Assembly (NCBI GenBank): GCA_900466875.1 | Contig: UBNQ01000025.1 | Coordinates: 1-64,000, forward strand | Direction: 5' to 3' | DNA from: Hyphomicrobiales bacterium | Lineage (GTDB): Bacteria; Pseudomonadota; Alphaproteobacteria; Rhizobiales; Rhizobiaceae | DNA: 64,000 bases | In this document: piece after piece, positions 7,684-18,457 of the stretch | Layout: the number at the start of each line of letters is the position of its first letter | How positions within the stretch are numbered: position 1 is the stretch's first letter | Position numbers and translations under genes: made by a program | The notes under the pieces: model-generated | Told to the model about the DNA's origin: nothing | Databases searched by the model: none | What the model saw: only the letters and a program-made list of their open reading frames with translations

Positions 7684-8686
7684 AACGGATCCTCGGGTCA
7701 AGAATGCCGTAAAGCACATCGGCAATCAGGTTGAAGAGGACGATCAGCACCGCGAAGATGAAGGTGAGCGTCTGCACGAGAGGGATGTCCGCGCCCTGCA
7801 CCGCAACGATGAGGAGCTGGCCAAGGCCATTCACGCGAAAGACCTGTTCGGTGATGATGGCGCCGGAAAAGACGGTCGGGACGCCGAGCGCAATTACGGT
7901 GACGACCGGAATGAGGCTGTTGCGCAGGACGTGGACGAGCAGCACGGTCTTTTCCTTGACGCCCTTGGCGCGGGCGGTGCGGACATAATCCTGATGCAGG
8001 TTGTCGAGCATGGAGGCGCGGACGAAACGGGCGATCTGCGAGGCATTGTAGAGCGCCAGCACGAAGACCGGCAGGGCCATCTGCCTGACCTGGGCGACGA
8101 AACTGTCGAAATCCGTGACCCTGAGATTGGTGTCGTAGACCGACGGAAACCATTGCAGATAGGAGGAGAAGATGACGATCAGCAGCACGCCGGTGAAGAA
8201 GGTCGGGACGGAATATCCGACCATCGAGATGAAGGTGCCGATCTGGTCGAAGATCGAATACTGCTTGTAGGCGGAGATGACGCCGATCGGGATGGCGATC
8301 AGGATGCCGAAGATATAGGCGAGGCCAACAACCCAGAGCGTCTGCGGCAGGCGCTGGACGATGAGATCGACCACCGGGCTGCGTGTCGCCCAGGAAAGAA
8401 CCCGCATGCGCTCGCCATCACCGAACTGCCAGCCGGTCAGGCTCTCCAGAATGTTGAGCGGTTCGTTGATGAAGAATTGCTGCAGCCATTTCAGGTAACG
8501 GATCAGGAAGGGCTGATCGAGGCCGAGCGAAGCGCGGATCTGTTCGCGCACGTCCGGCGGGATCGTTAACGGCAGGTCGCCGGTGGGATCGCTCGGCGCA
8601 AGGTCGAGCAGGGCAAAGATGACGAAGCTGATGATCAGCAGGGTCGGTATTGCGAAGAACAATCGTCGCAACGTGTATGTGAACAT
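7676..8686 (-). CDS. peptide ABC transporter permease, DppB/OppB family
   Basis: Inner-membrane permease, 336 aa from the ATG at 8686, where the N-terminus becomes the usual MFTYTLRRLFFAIPTL. LLDLAPSDPTGDLP follows the first helix, an extended periplasmic loop covers about residues 55-105, the EAA loop is DYVRTARAKGVKEKTV, and the end is LYGILDPRIRYD. Frame open upstream of 8686 has no ribosome site. A hairpin region separates it from the binding-protein gene. Confidence 0.9.
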   Translation of the reverse strand: MFTYTLRRLFFAIPTLLIISFVIFALLDLAPSDPTGDLPLTIPPDVREQIRASLGLDQPFLIRYLKWLQQFFINEPLNILESLTGWQFGDGERMRVLSWATRSPVVDLIVQRLPQTLWVVGLAYIFGILIAIPIGVISAYKQYSIFDQIGTFISMVGYSVPTFFTGVLLIVIFSSYLQWFPSVYDTNLRVTDFDSFVAQVRQMALPVFVLALYNASQIARFVRASMLDNLHQDYVRTARAKGVKEKTVLLVHVLRNSLIPVVTVIALGVPTVFSGAIITEQVFRVNGLGQLLIVAVQGADIPLVQTLTFIFAVLIVLFNLIADVLYGILDPRIRYD

Positions 8687-8826
8687 AAGGGGTTCTCCGG
8701 CTGCGCTTGCCTCGCCATGGGTGCCAGGGCGTCCGACTGCCTGGGCTATGGGGCGCAGATTTATCGATGCTGGCAAACCGGCCCTGCCGGAGGGCAGGGC
8801 TGGTTCTTGTCCTTTCGCAGAAGTGC

Positions 8827-8860
8827 GAATGCCGGGCAGGCATCAGCCCGCCCGGCATTC
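8827..8860 (-). terminator. hairpin between the binding-protein and permease genes
   Basis: GAATGCCGGGC (8827-8837) and GCCCGGCATTC (8850-8860) form an 11-bp stem with a 12-nt loop directly after the binding-protein stop. There is no T-run. Such hairpins in ABC operons usually protect or partly terminate the transcript, so the binding protein is made in excess; that is inferred here. Confidence 0.6.
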
Positions 8861-8864
8861 GGCA

Positions 8865-10574
8865 TTACTTCTTGCGGGACCAGTCGGCGATGTTCCAGAT
8901 CTGGCTGTCCCAGGAGTTCATCTTGACGCCCTCGAGCGTGACGGCGAAGGAGGATTGGTCACCGCGGTGGACGAGCGGGATATGCGCGCCTTCCTCGGTC
9001 AGCATGTCGTTGAGCTGCTTGCCCAACGCGATACGTTTCTCGAGATCAGCGGTCCTGGAAAGTTCGCCGACCAGCTTGTCATATTCCGGGTTGCAGTAAC
9101 GCGGGATGTTCTGGCCTTGCCAGCCGTTCGACGGTCCCGGCATCTTGTCGCAAAGCCATTCCGCCAGATATTTTTCCGGGTCCGTGCCGCTGAAGTTGTT
9201 CGTATACATCAACACGTCGGCATAGAATTTCTGGAACGTGTCCGGGCTTGCCGGGTCGCCGCCGAAGAAGACGGAAGCGGAGGCGTTGCGCAGCTCGGCA
9301 TCAACACCGATCTCTGCCCACATCGACTTGACCAGTTCCTGCGTCGCCTGACGCACGGAGTTGGTGGAGGTGGAGTAGAGGAAGGACAGTTTTACGCCAT
9401 CCTTGGCGCGGATACCGTCACCGCCCTTTGCCCAGCCTGCATCATCGAGCAGCTTGTTGGCGGCTTCGAGATCCTGCTTTAGGCACCAGCTGTCGTTCTT
9501 GGTGGAGGCAACCGCCTCCGGTGCGGGAACGATGTTGCAGGTCGGCTTGCCGGACTGGCCGTAACCGGCTTCGACGATGATATCGCGGTCGATGGCGAGC
9601 GACAACGCGCGGCGGACGGCCGGGTCCTTCAATGCCGGATGCGGGCCGGCATCCTTGGTGGAACGCTTGGCGCCGAGAGCCTGGTCCGGGTTGGTCCAGT
9701 TGAGGTTGATACGCTCGACCTGGGTGCCGAAGGATATTTCCAGGCGGCCCTTGCCGGCGGCCATCATCGTCTGCAGCACTTCTGGCTCGACCTGGGCGTT
9801 CCAGGCGTAGTCGTATTCGCCGGTTTCCAGAACCGCGCGCGCTGCGGACGCCGCGTCACCGCCGCCCTTCAGTGTGATCGAGGCGAAGGCAGGCTTGGTT
9901 GCATCACGGTAATTGGGGTTGGCTTCGAAAGTTACGACGTCGTTCGGCTTGAAGTCCTTGACCACGAAGGGGCCGGTGCCGAGCGGCAAGAAGTTGGCCG
10001 AGGTGCACCCCGGGGCCTTGGCGCCAACGCAATCCTTGAACTGGGCCGCCTGAATGATCGGAGACTTGGCGCTGATGAAGGCGCTGTAGGGGTGGGGCTT
10101 CGGTTCCTCGAACGTGATCTTGACCGTGTGCGGATCGATGGCCTCGACAGACTTGACGCCTTCATACTGTGCCGCCTGGGCGCAGCCTCCATCGGGCGCT
10201 GTGCAGTATTTCCATGTGAAGACGACGTCTTCCGCAGTGAAGGCCGAGCCGTCGGACCACTTGACGTCCGGTTTCAGCTTCCAGGTCATGCTGAGGAGAT
10301 CCTGCGTCACGCCACCGTTATCCAGCGTCGGGATCTCGGCTGCCAGCCAGGGCGTAAGGGCGCCCGTCTCGTTGTAGCGGGCGAGCGGTTCGAGGACGAT
10401 CGACGAGGAAAGCTCTTCCTTGGTGCCGCCCGAGAGGTAGGGGTTCATGGTGGAGACAGCCTGCCAGAACAGGATTTTCAGGTCACCATCCGTGCCGCGT
10501 TCCGCGTGGGCCGTGGCGCCGGAAAGCGCCATGGCGGCAACGGTGCCGGCCAACAGAAGTTTCAGTTTGCGCAT
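8865..10574 (-). CDS. periplasmic peptide-binding protein, SBP_bac_5 family
   Basis: Captures the peptide-like substrate in the periplasm for the permeases that follow. 569 aa with a Sec signal peptide (residues 1-24, cleavage after AHA). Family features: the first-domain segment ALTPWLAAEIPT...WKLKPDVKWSDGSAFTAEDVVFTWKY, the central PLGTGPFVVKDFKPND, and the hinge PAVRRALSLAIDRDIIVEAGYG. It carries several cysteines (such as YCTAPDGGC and CVGAKAPGC) that could form disulfides. Read divergently from the amidohydrolase; the two halves of the system probably share the 10575-10897 control region. Confidence 0.92.
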   Translation of the reverse strand: MRKLKLLLAGTVAAMALSGATAHAERGTDGDLKILFWQAVSTMNPYLSGGTKEELSSSIVLEPLARYNETGALTPWLAAEIPTLDNGGVTQDLLSMTWKLKPDVKWSDGSAFTAEDVVFTWKYCTAPDGGCAQAAQYEGVKSVEAIDPHTVKITFEEPKPHPYSAFISAKSPIIQAAQFKDCVGAKAPGCTSANFLPLGTGPFVVKDFKPNDVVTFEANPNYRDATKPAFASITLKGGGDAASAARAVLETGEYDYAWNAQVEPEVLQTMMAAGKGRLEISFGTQVERINLNWTNPDQALGAKRSTKDAGPHPALKDPAVRRALSLAIDRDIIVEAGYGQSGKPTCNIVPAPEAVASTKNDSWCLKQDLEAANKLLDDAGWAKGGDGIRAKDGVKLSFLYSTSTNSVRQATQELVKSMWAEIGVDAELRNASASVFFGGDPASPDTFQKFYADVLMYTNNFSGTDPEKYLAEWLCDKMPGPSNGWQGQNIPRYCNPEYDKLVGELSRTADLEKRIALGKQLNDMLTEEGAHIPLVHRGDQSSFAVTLEGVKMNSWDSQIWNIADWSRKK

Positions 10575-10897
10575 GCTGCTGTTCCCCTTTGTGGTTCTCT
10601 TTGCGAGTTTTAGTGATTTGTGGCGGGCGGTACCGGTCGGGGCTCCCAGGTCGCGGCTTTGTGCCTGTCAACCTTCCCGACGGGTGCCAATATTGCTGCC
10701 CGCAAGCTCGTGTTCAGTCGATTTATGACACGTCCATTCCTTCACGTCCGGCGTGTTTGACCAAATTTTAAGCCATCAAAGCACAAGCCTATTTTTCGTT
10801 CAAGAGCGAAAATTGATGCTTGCAAAAGCGTGTATAAGCGTCGCAATATCCCTGACGACCAGAGTGGGAACTCCAGAAAAATCAATGAGGTGCCGGA
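10575..10897. promoter_or_regulatory. 323-bp divergent control region of the peptide transport/hydrolase units
   Basis: It separates the minus-strand binding protein from the plus-strand amidohydrolase and must hold both promoters. Visible structure: an inverted repeat TTTTCG(N8)CGAAAA at 10793-10812 in an AT-rich stretch, and a near-direct repeat AAGCGTGTAT/AAGCGTCGCA around 10826-10845. No regulator gene is adjacent, so these are only candidate operators. Confidence 0.4.
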
Positions 10898-12061
10898 ATG
10901 CCAGTGATCAATCGCGTAGCCGAGATGCAGGAACAGGTGGCGGAATGGCGGCGTCATCTGCATCAGAATCCCGAGCTGCTTTACGATGTTCACGAGACGT
11001 CACGCTTTGTTGCGGAGAAGCTTACATCCTTCGGCTGTGATGTGGTCGAAACGGGGATCGGCAAGACCGGCGTTGTTGCCCTGATCAAGGGCAAACACGG
11101 TGATGGCCCAGTTATCGGGTTCCGCGCCGATATGGATGCTCTGCCGATCTTCGAGACCTCGGGCAAACCCTGGGCTTCCAAGATCCCGGGCAAGGCACAT
11201 TCCTGCGGTCACGACGGGCATACGGCCATGCTGCTGGGCGCTGCGCAGTATCTGGCGGAGACGCGCAACTTCAAAGGGTCGGTTGCGGTGATCTTCCAGC
11301 CTGCCGAAGAGGGTGGCGCCGGCGCGCTGGCGATGATCAATGACGGGTTCATCGACAAGTTCGGGATCAATGAAGTTTACGGGATGCATAACGAGCCGCG
11401 GCTTCCGCTCGGCAATTTCGCCATCCGCAAGGGCGGCATCATGGCGGCGGCCGACGTGTTCGAAATCACCGTCAACGGTCGCGGAAGCCATGCCGCACAG
11501 CCGCATAACTCGATCGATCCGGTGCTTGCCGCATCGCATATCGTGATCGCGCTGCAGTCGATCGTCTCGCGTGAGACCGATCCGCTGAAGTCGCTGGTGG
11601 TGACGGTCGCGGCGATCCATGGCGGGGATGCCAACAATGTCATTCCCGATACGGTGAAGCTTGTCGGTACGGTGCGCACGCTTTTGCCGGAAACGCGCGA
11701 TTTTGCCCAGGCGCGGCTGACCGCCGTGGCCGAAACGACGGCGATCGCGCATGGCGCGACGGCCGATGTCGTCTATCGCCGTGGATATCCCGTCACCTTC
11801 AATCACGATGCGGAAACCGAATTCGCCATCGACATTGCCGGCAAGGTGGCCGGGCCGAAGGCGGTTAACGGCAACGTCAATCCGCATATGGGCGCGGAGG
11901 ATTTCTCCTACATGCTGGAACAGCGTCCCGGCGCCTTCATCTTCATCGGCAATGGGGATACGGCGAACCTGCACAACGCAGCCTACGATTTTAACGACGA
12001 GGCGATCCCCTATGGCGTCAGCTATTGGGTGACGCTGGCGGAAACCGCGCTCGCCGCCTGA
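10898..12061 (+). CDS. M20 family metal-dependent amidohydrolase
   Basis: Cytoplasmic zinc amidohydrolase of the M20D (hippurate hydrolase/N-acyl-amino-acid amidohydrolase) group, 387 aa. Metal and catalytic motifs are intact: [11 protein letters not shown] (about 73-83), [21 protein letters not shown] with the general-base Glu-Glu pair, YGMHNEP, the dimerisation-domain [15 protein letters not shown], and the C-terminal metal ligand in [10 protein letters not shown]. It is followed 41 bases later by the double ATPase gene of a peptide importer, so the imported compound is probably an N-acylated amino acid or a dipeptide that this enzyme cleaves. The exact substrate is not determined by sequence. 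Confidence 0.9.
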   Translation: MPVINRVAEMQEQVAEWRRHLHQNPELLYDVHETSRFVAEKLTSFGCDVVETGIGKTGVVALIKGKHGDGPVIGFRADMDALPIFETSGKPWASKIPGKAHSCGHDGHTAMLLGAAQYLAETRNFKGSVAVIFQPAEEGGAGALAMINDGFIDKFGINEVYGMHNEPRLPLGNFAIRKGGIMAAADVFEITVNGRGSHAAQPHNSIDPVLAASHIVIALQSIVSRETDPLKSLVVTVAAIHGGDANNVIPDTVKLVGTVRTLLPETRDFAQARLTAVAETTAIAHGATADVVYRRGYPVTFNHDAETEFAIDIAGKVAGPKAVNGNVNPHMGAEDFSYMLEQRPGAFIFIGNGDTANLHNAAYDFNDEAIPYGVSYWVTLAETALAA

Positions 12062-12102
12062 TCCGGGAAGTCCATCGCGTTATAAAAACCAAGGGGAAAC
12101 CG

Positions 12103-13950
<1,848 letters not shown>

Positions 13951-14725
13951 GAGGGCTGTGGGCAAGGTCGGAGCCGGGTGTCCGTCATCGGACAGGCCGT
14001 AATGGCGCTCCAGCATTTCCCAGGTCCGGTCCATCGCATAGGCCCTCGAAATGTGCGGGAGGCCAATATGGCCGAAAAAGAGTGACAGCTGTCTTTCGGC
14101 CTTGTCGACCGGCAGGCCGGCTATCTGCTGGCTGTAGATGACGGAGGCGAGGCCGGTGCGGTCGGCGCCGCCCTGGCAGTGGATCAGGATCGGTTTCGGT
14201 GCATCCTTCAGCAAAGCGACGAGCTGGTCCGCCTGTTCTGCTGTCAGCCCTCTGGAGGCAACCATGCGGAAGTCGATATGCCGTATGCCAAGCCGCTGTG
14301 CTGTGGATGTTTCATCGGTGTACCATGTCGCGTCTTTCGATGCGCCGCGCAGGTTGACGATGGTGCGGATCCCGTAGGTTTGGGCATAGTCTTTTATCTG
14401 CGCCGCAGTCGGTTGCGCCGACCGGTAGAGCTCGCCTGCAATGACGGTGTGAAAATTGCCGGAAAGCTGGAGGAGGCCGAGATAGGCGCCAATGCCGAGT
14501 ACGGTCAAACCGATGGCGGCTGCTCCTCTGCGAAACCATTTGCGCCCGAATGTCACTGCCATGTCGCCGATCCACCTTGCTGGACAGGCAGGTCACGCCT
14601 GCCGTTGCGGCATGGCATCGGCTTTCAAACTGACAGTCACCTGAAGGCTGGCTTCAGCCGGGAGCATTGCGTCATTCTAACGGAAGCGCGGTTCGCTAGC
14701 GCCCGGGAGTGGTGATGATGAAATG

Positions 14726-14754
14726 GGAACGGCCACCAATGCGGCGGCCGTTCC
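14726..14754 (-). terminator. hairpin after the MetQ-like gene
   Basis: GGAACGGCC (14726-14734) and GGCCGTTCC (14746-14754) form a 9-bp stem with an 11-nt loop about 50 bases past the minus-strand stop. The tail (CATTTCATCATC) is only partly T-rich. Confidence 0.6.
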
Positions 14755-14805
14755 GACATGACAATGCTGTTGGACCGGGCTGGTCCGACAAGAAGCGAGG
14801 GCCGG

Positions 14806-15603
14806 TTACCAGGCGGGAACGGCCGCGCCCTTCAGCTGGACGGCAAGCGCTTCCTTGACCGCATCGGAATGGAAAGCCGAGATGAAATCGGCAAGCCATG
14901 GAGCCTTCACGTTCTTCTCGCCGACGGCGATGATGTTGGAATACGGGGAATCGCGGTCTTCGCGCAGAATGGCATCCTTGGCCGGGTCGAGGTTGGCCTT
15001 GATCGCAAAGCTGGTGTTGATCGCCGCGGCATCGACATCGGTCAGGCTGCGGGCCAGCTGCCCGGCTTCCAGTTCGATGAACTCGAAATTGCGCGGGTTC
15101 TCGACGATGTCCAGGACGGTCGAATTGTCATGACCGCCGTCGCGCAGCTTGATGACGCCCTTATGCGACAGGAGCAACAGCGCGCGAGCCGCGTTGGTCG
15201 GATCGTTCGAGATGCCGACCTGAGCGCCTTCCGGCAGCTCGTCGAAGCTCTTGTATTTTGTCGAGTAATAGCCGAGCGGCAGAACATAGGTCTTGGCGAC
15301 GTCGACGACGGTCTTGCCGGAAGACTTCACGTAATTGTCCAGGAAGGGGCGTGTCTGGAAGGTGTTGGCGTCGATTTCGCCCGAGACGAGCGCTTCGTTC
15401 GGAATGACATAGTCGTTGAACTCGATGATCGTGATGTCGAGACCGCGCTTGGCAGCCTCTTCCTTGACGACTTCGAGAACCTCGGCATGGGGGCCCGAGG
15501 TGGTGCCGACCTTGATCGAGGCGGCCTGGGCCGAAACGGCCATGACGGTTGCCAGAATGCCGGCGAAAACGGCCTTGGACAAATGAACTGCAATAGTTTT
15601 CAT
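14806..15603 (-). CDS. MetQ/NlpA-family substrate-binding protein
   Basis: Periplasmic binding protein of the NlpA (lipoprotein 9) family, 265 aa, with signal peptide residues 1-27 (cleaved after AQA). It has no lipobox Cys, unlike many MetQ proteins. Family features: IKVGTTSGPHAEVLEVVKEEA, IIEFNDYVIPNEALVSGEIDAN, QTRPFLDNYV, and the late motif ADFISAFHSDAVKEAL. Members bind methionine or related amino acids. No MetN/MetI-like ATPase or permease gene is nearby, so it is an orphan that may serve a transporter elsewhere. The start at 15603 (MKTIAVHLS) gives a proper signal peptide; its ribosome site is weak. Confidence 0.88.
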   Translation of the reverse strand: MKTIAVHLSKAVFAGILATVMAVSAQAASIKVGTTSGPHAEVLEVVKEEAAKRGLDITIIEFNDYVIPNEALVSGEIDANTFQTRPFLDNYVKSSGKTVVDVAKTYVLPLGYYSTKYKSFDELPEGAQVGISNDPTNAARALLLLSHKGVIKLRDGGHDNSTVLDIVENPRNFEFIELEAGQLARSLTDVDAAAINTSFAIKANLDPAKDAILREDRDSPYSNIIAVGEKNVKAPWLADFISAFHSDAVKEALAVQLKGAAVPAW

Positions 15604-15944
15604 GAAACGCACTTTGCTAGGGGATGATCGTGGCCTGCGATTGTACAAACGGGCGTCAGGTTAAAAAGAGAATTTGTTACGCATAATTTGCCTCTCGCGT
15701 ATAAATAATTCCTATTGGCGAATTTCTTTGAAACTAAATTCCAAGCTCGCTGGAGGCTTATCAGTAATATGCGGCAAGCCAGCGGCCGCGGGGTCTTCCA
15801 CCTGTTACACGGAGGAGAAGGCCAAGCTGACGCGGGTGTGAGGATAAGACAGATATTTCTGGTGCCTTCTCCGCAGGCGGCGCTTCGGCCTACGGCAAGG
15901 CCGCGCTATTTTGAAAATGTAATACGCCAAAGATTGGTTGGTTC
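15604..15944. promoter_or_regulatory. 341-bp divergent promoter region (MetQ-like / crotonase)
   Basis: AT-rich at 15655-15720, GC-rich beyond. I looked for a SAM riboswitch upstream of the MetQ-like gene and found no recognisable SAM-I or SAM-II core. No gene, repeat or clear operator is visible. Confidence 0.4.
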
Positions 15945-16724
15945 ATGTCGCAATATATCAAGACCGAGATTTCAGGTGACATCGCTCATATCGGGATCGC
16001 CAGACCGGAAAAACACAATGCAATGTCGCTGGAGATGTGGGATGCGCTCAATGCGGCGCTCGCGACGCTCGATGGCAATACCGACATCCGCTGCATCGTT
16101 CTTTCCGGCCATGGCGGCCGCGCCTTCAGCGCCGGGGCGGACATTGGAGAATTTCTTGAAGAGCGCCAGGATCCGGAGGCGGCTCACCGTTATGGGGAAC
16201 GTGCCGGCGCAGCGCTGGCTGCGATCCGCAGCTGCCGCCATCCAGTGATTGCCGCGATTGATGGCTTGTGTGTCGGCGGAGGGCTCGAACTTGCAGCGCT
16301 CTGCGATATCCGCATCGCCTCGAAAGCTTCGCGTTTCGGGCTTCCGGTCAAGCGTCTGGGTCTCACCGTCGCGCTCAGCGAACTCGATCCTCTCGTCAGC
16401 CTGATCGGCCCCGGCCCAAGCCTGCAATTGCTGCTGACCGGCGACATTATCGATGCCGAGGAGGCAAAACGGATCGGGCTGGTCGGCATTGTCAGCGACG
16501 CGGAAAATTTCGAGGAAACGGTACGCACGACCGCGGCAAAGATCGCTGCCGGGGCTCCGTTGGTGGCGCGCTGGCACAAGCGCTTCGTACACCGGCTCAG
16601 CGAGCCGCGGGAGGTCACACCCGAAGAGCATAGTGAGAGCTATGCCTGCTTTGCCACCGAAGATTTCCAGATCGGCCGCGAAGCCTTTCTCAACAAGACA
16701 CAACCGCAGTTCAAAGGTCGTTAA
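15945..16724 (+). CDS. enoyl-CoA hydratase/isomerase (crotonase) family protein
   Basis: Cytoplasmic acyl-CoA enzyme, 259 aa, normal length for a crotonase. Visible: IGIARPEKHNAMSLEM, the first oxyanion-hole loop AFSAGADIGEF, the second loop GLCVGGGLELAALCD, and LTGDIIDAEEAKRIGLV. Glu115, equivalent to the first catalytic Glu of hydratases, is present, but the second one (PE in QPEILIG) is replaced: the local sequence is GLPVKRLGL, with Val135 there. Plain enoyl-CoA hydration is therefore doubtful; an isomerase, hydrolase or other crotonase reaction is as likely. Followed after 6 bases by a class III CoA-transferase, so both probably act on the same acyl-CoA. Confidence 0.85.
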   Translation: MSQYIKTEISGDIAHIGIARPEKHNAMSLEMWDALNAALATLDGNTDIRCIVLSGHGGRAFSAGADIGEFLEERQDPEAAHRYGERAGAALAAIRSCRHPVIAAIDGLCVGGGLELAALCDIRIASKASRFGLPVKRLGLTVALSELDPLVSLIGPGPSLQLLLTGDIIDAEEAKRIGLVGIVSDAENFEETVRTTAAKIAAGAPLVARWHKRFVHRLSEPREVTPEEHSESYACFATEDFQIGREAFLNKTQPQFKGR

Positions 16725-16730
16725 TACCCT

Positions 16731-17927
16731 ATGCCTACTCCCCTTGATGGAATCCGCGTTCTTGATCTCAGCCACGTCATGGCAGGTCCGGTCTGCTCGA
16801 TGTTCCTTGCCGATCTCGGCGCCCATGTCACCAAGATCGAGAAGTTGCAGGGCGGCGACGATTCCCGCCGGATGGTGCCGCCGACCATCGACGGCGAGTC
16901 TGCCGCCTTCCTGCAGGTCAACCGCAACAAGCATGGCCTTGCTCTGGATCTGAAGTCTGCGGACGGACGCAAGATCATCGAACGCCTGATAGAGCGCTCC
17001 GACGTGTTGGTGGAAAATCTGCGCCCCGGCGCGCTGGCGCGACTGGGCTTTGACGACGCCCGTTTGGAAGAGCTCAATCCGCGGCTCGTGCATTGCTCCA
17101 TTACCGGTTTCGGCCAGACCGGACCCTATGCCTCACGCGGCGGTTTCGACCTGATCGCGCAGGCGATGACCGGCCTGATGAGCATTACCGGCGAAGGTGC
17201 CGGCCGGCCTCCGGTCAAGGTCGGGTCGCCGGTGACGGACATCACGTCGGGGCTGCTTGCCGCCATCGGCGTGCTTGCCGCGTTGATGCGCCGTCATTCG
17301 ACCGGCAAGGGCGGGAAGGTCGATACCTCGCTGTTCGAGGCCGGTATCATGCTGACCTACTGGCAGTCGGCCATGGCGCTGGCGACCGGTGTTTCCCCCG
17401 GTCCGCTCGGTTCGGCCCATCCTCTCGGCGCGCCGTATCAGGCATTCGAGGCCGCAGATGGCTGGCTGGTGATCGGCGCGTCCAACCAGACGAACTGGCT
17501 TCGGCTTCTGGATATTCTCGATCGGCGCGAATTGACGGAGGACCCACGGTTCGCCTCCAATGCCGAACGTCTCGCCCATCTGCCCGCGCTGGAAGCCATC
17601 CTGACCGACATCTTCCGGACCCGGCCGGTGGCGGACTGGCTGGCAGCGCTGGAGAAGGCCGGTGTCCCAGCTGGGCCGATCAACAGCATCAATGCCATGC
17701 TGCGCGACGAACATACGCTCGCACGCAACATGATCGTCGAAACGCAGCACTCGACACTTGGGCAGATCCGGACGCTCGGTTTCCCGATCAAGCTGTCCGA
17801 TATGCCGCCGATGTCGGAGAAGTCAGCGCCGGTTCTTGGCGAAGATACTGCCAAAATCCTCAGAGAAGCCGGGTTCGGCGAGGAGGAGGTGGCGTCGTTT
17901 GCTGCAGCTGGTGCGATCAATCTGTAA
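16731..17927 (+). CDS. CaiB/BaiF class III CoA-transferase
   Basis: Transfers CoA between carboxylic acids, 398 aa. Family marks: GIRVLDLSHVMAGPVCSMFLADLGAHVTKIE at the N-terminus, DLKSADGRKIIERLI, DVLVENLRPGALARLG, SITGFGQTGPYASRGGFD (Asp140 near the active site) and MSITGEGAGRPPVKVGSPVTDI. Co-directional with the crotonase gene 6 bases upstream; together they look like an uptake-independent acyl-acid activation and conversion pair. The substrate acid is unknown; the family includes formyl-, carnitine- and mesaconyl-CoA transferases. Confidence 0.9.
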   Translation: MPTPLDGIRVLDLSHVMAGPVCSMFLADLGAHVTKIEKLQGGDDSRRMVPPTIDGESAAFLQVNRNKHGLALDLKSADGRKIIERLIERSDVLVENLRPGALARLGFDDARLEELNPRLVHCSITGFGQTGPYASRGGFDLIAQAMTGLMSITGEGAGRPPVKVGSPVTDITSGLLAAIGVLAALMRRHSTGKGGKVDTSLFEAGIMLTYWQSAMALATGVSPGPLGSAHPLGAPYQAFEAADGWLVIGASNQTNWLRLLDILDRRELTEDPRFASNAERLAHLPALEAILTDIFRTRPVADWLAALEKAGVPAGPINSINAMLRDEHTLARNMIVETQHSTLGQIRTLGFPIKLSDMPPMSEKSAPVLGEDTAKILREAGFGEEEVASFAAAGAINL

Positions 17928-18029
17928 TCGCCGTAGCACGTGATGACATTGGCTTGGCGGTTTCAGCCCGTCAAACGGAGGGGCGCCGAGCCAGTCCATG
18001 ATCCGTCGGGCGATGAGGGGGCATTCCGG

Positions 18030-18069
18030 CTAAAAGACCGGTTCCCACTTTTGCCGGAATGGCTCTATT
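18030..18069. repeat. dispersed 3'-end repeat, copy 1
   Basis: Core GACCGGTTCCCACTTTTGCC followed by GGAATGGCTCTATT. Near-identical blocks occur at 25148-25187 and 36800-36839. Here the CTA of GCTCTATT is the stop codon (TAG on the minus strand) of the PilZ gene. Confidence 0.75.
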
Positions 18070-18379
18070 CGGTGCGGAACTCGACGCCAATGGCGTTGAT
18101 GCGACGCCAGCGCACGTCGCATTCGAACTGCCGGCCGTCGGAGAGTTGCAGGGTAAAATGTTCGGGAACGGACATGGCGCTTTCGGTCCTGATCATAGCG
18201 CCGCCTTCCGACATTTCCTTGACGATGCCGTCGAAAGCCGAGCGGTGTTCGTTGAACAGGATCTTGGCGCCGAGGAATGCCCTCAATCGCGGAAACTTAC
18301 GCTCATGCACCCGGTTGGATCTCCACTTTTCGATGGGAGTTCCTGTAGCGGTCGAAGGCAAGATCGGAAAACCCCGCAA
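18065..18379 (-). CDS. PilZ-domain protein
   Basis: Single PilZ domain, 104 aa from a TTG start, probably cytoplasmic. The cyclic-di-GMP motif RxxxR appears as RKFPR (residues 27-31), followed by LGAKILFNEHRSAFDGIV and EMSEGGAMIRT where the second motif (D/N-x-S-x-x-G) should be; its first residue is Glu, so ligand binding is uncertain. A GTG at 18310 with GGAG about 10 nt upstream would start the protein just before the domain (82 aa) and is an equally good start. Flanked by unrelated genes. Many rhizobial genomes carry several such orphan PilZ proteins. Confidence 0.8.
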   Translation of the reverse strand: MRGFPILPSTATGTPIEKWRSNRVHERKFPRLRAFLGAKILFNEHRSAFDGIVKEMSEGGAMIRTESAMSVPEHFTLQLSDGRQFECDVRWRRINAIGVEFRTE

Positions 18380-18438
18380 ACAAGCCCATAATTTTTATGG
18401 GTAGATCAGTCGGTGGCTATTCTGATAGGGCATCGGAA

Positions 18439-18457
18439 TCGGGGCTTTAGGCCCCGA
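18439..18457 (-). terminator. hairpin over the stop codon of the Ada/Ogt-like gene
   Basis: TCGGGGC and GCCCCGA (7 bp) enclose TTTAG, which contains the stop codon (TTA on the plus strand). The T-run on the minus strand is short. Confidence 0.45.

Noticed and set aside
15604..15944. Possible SAM-II riboswitch before the MetQ-like gene
   Set aside because: No pseudoknot core or conserved downstream A-rich block seen.
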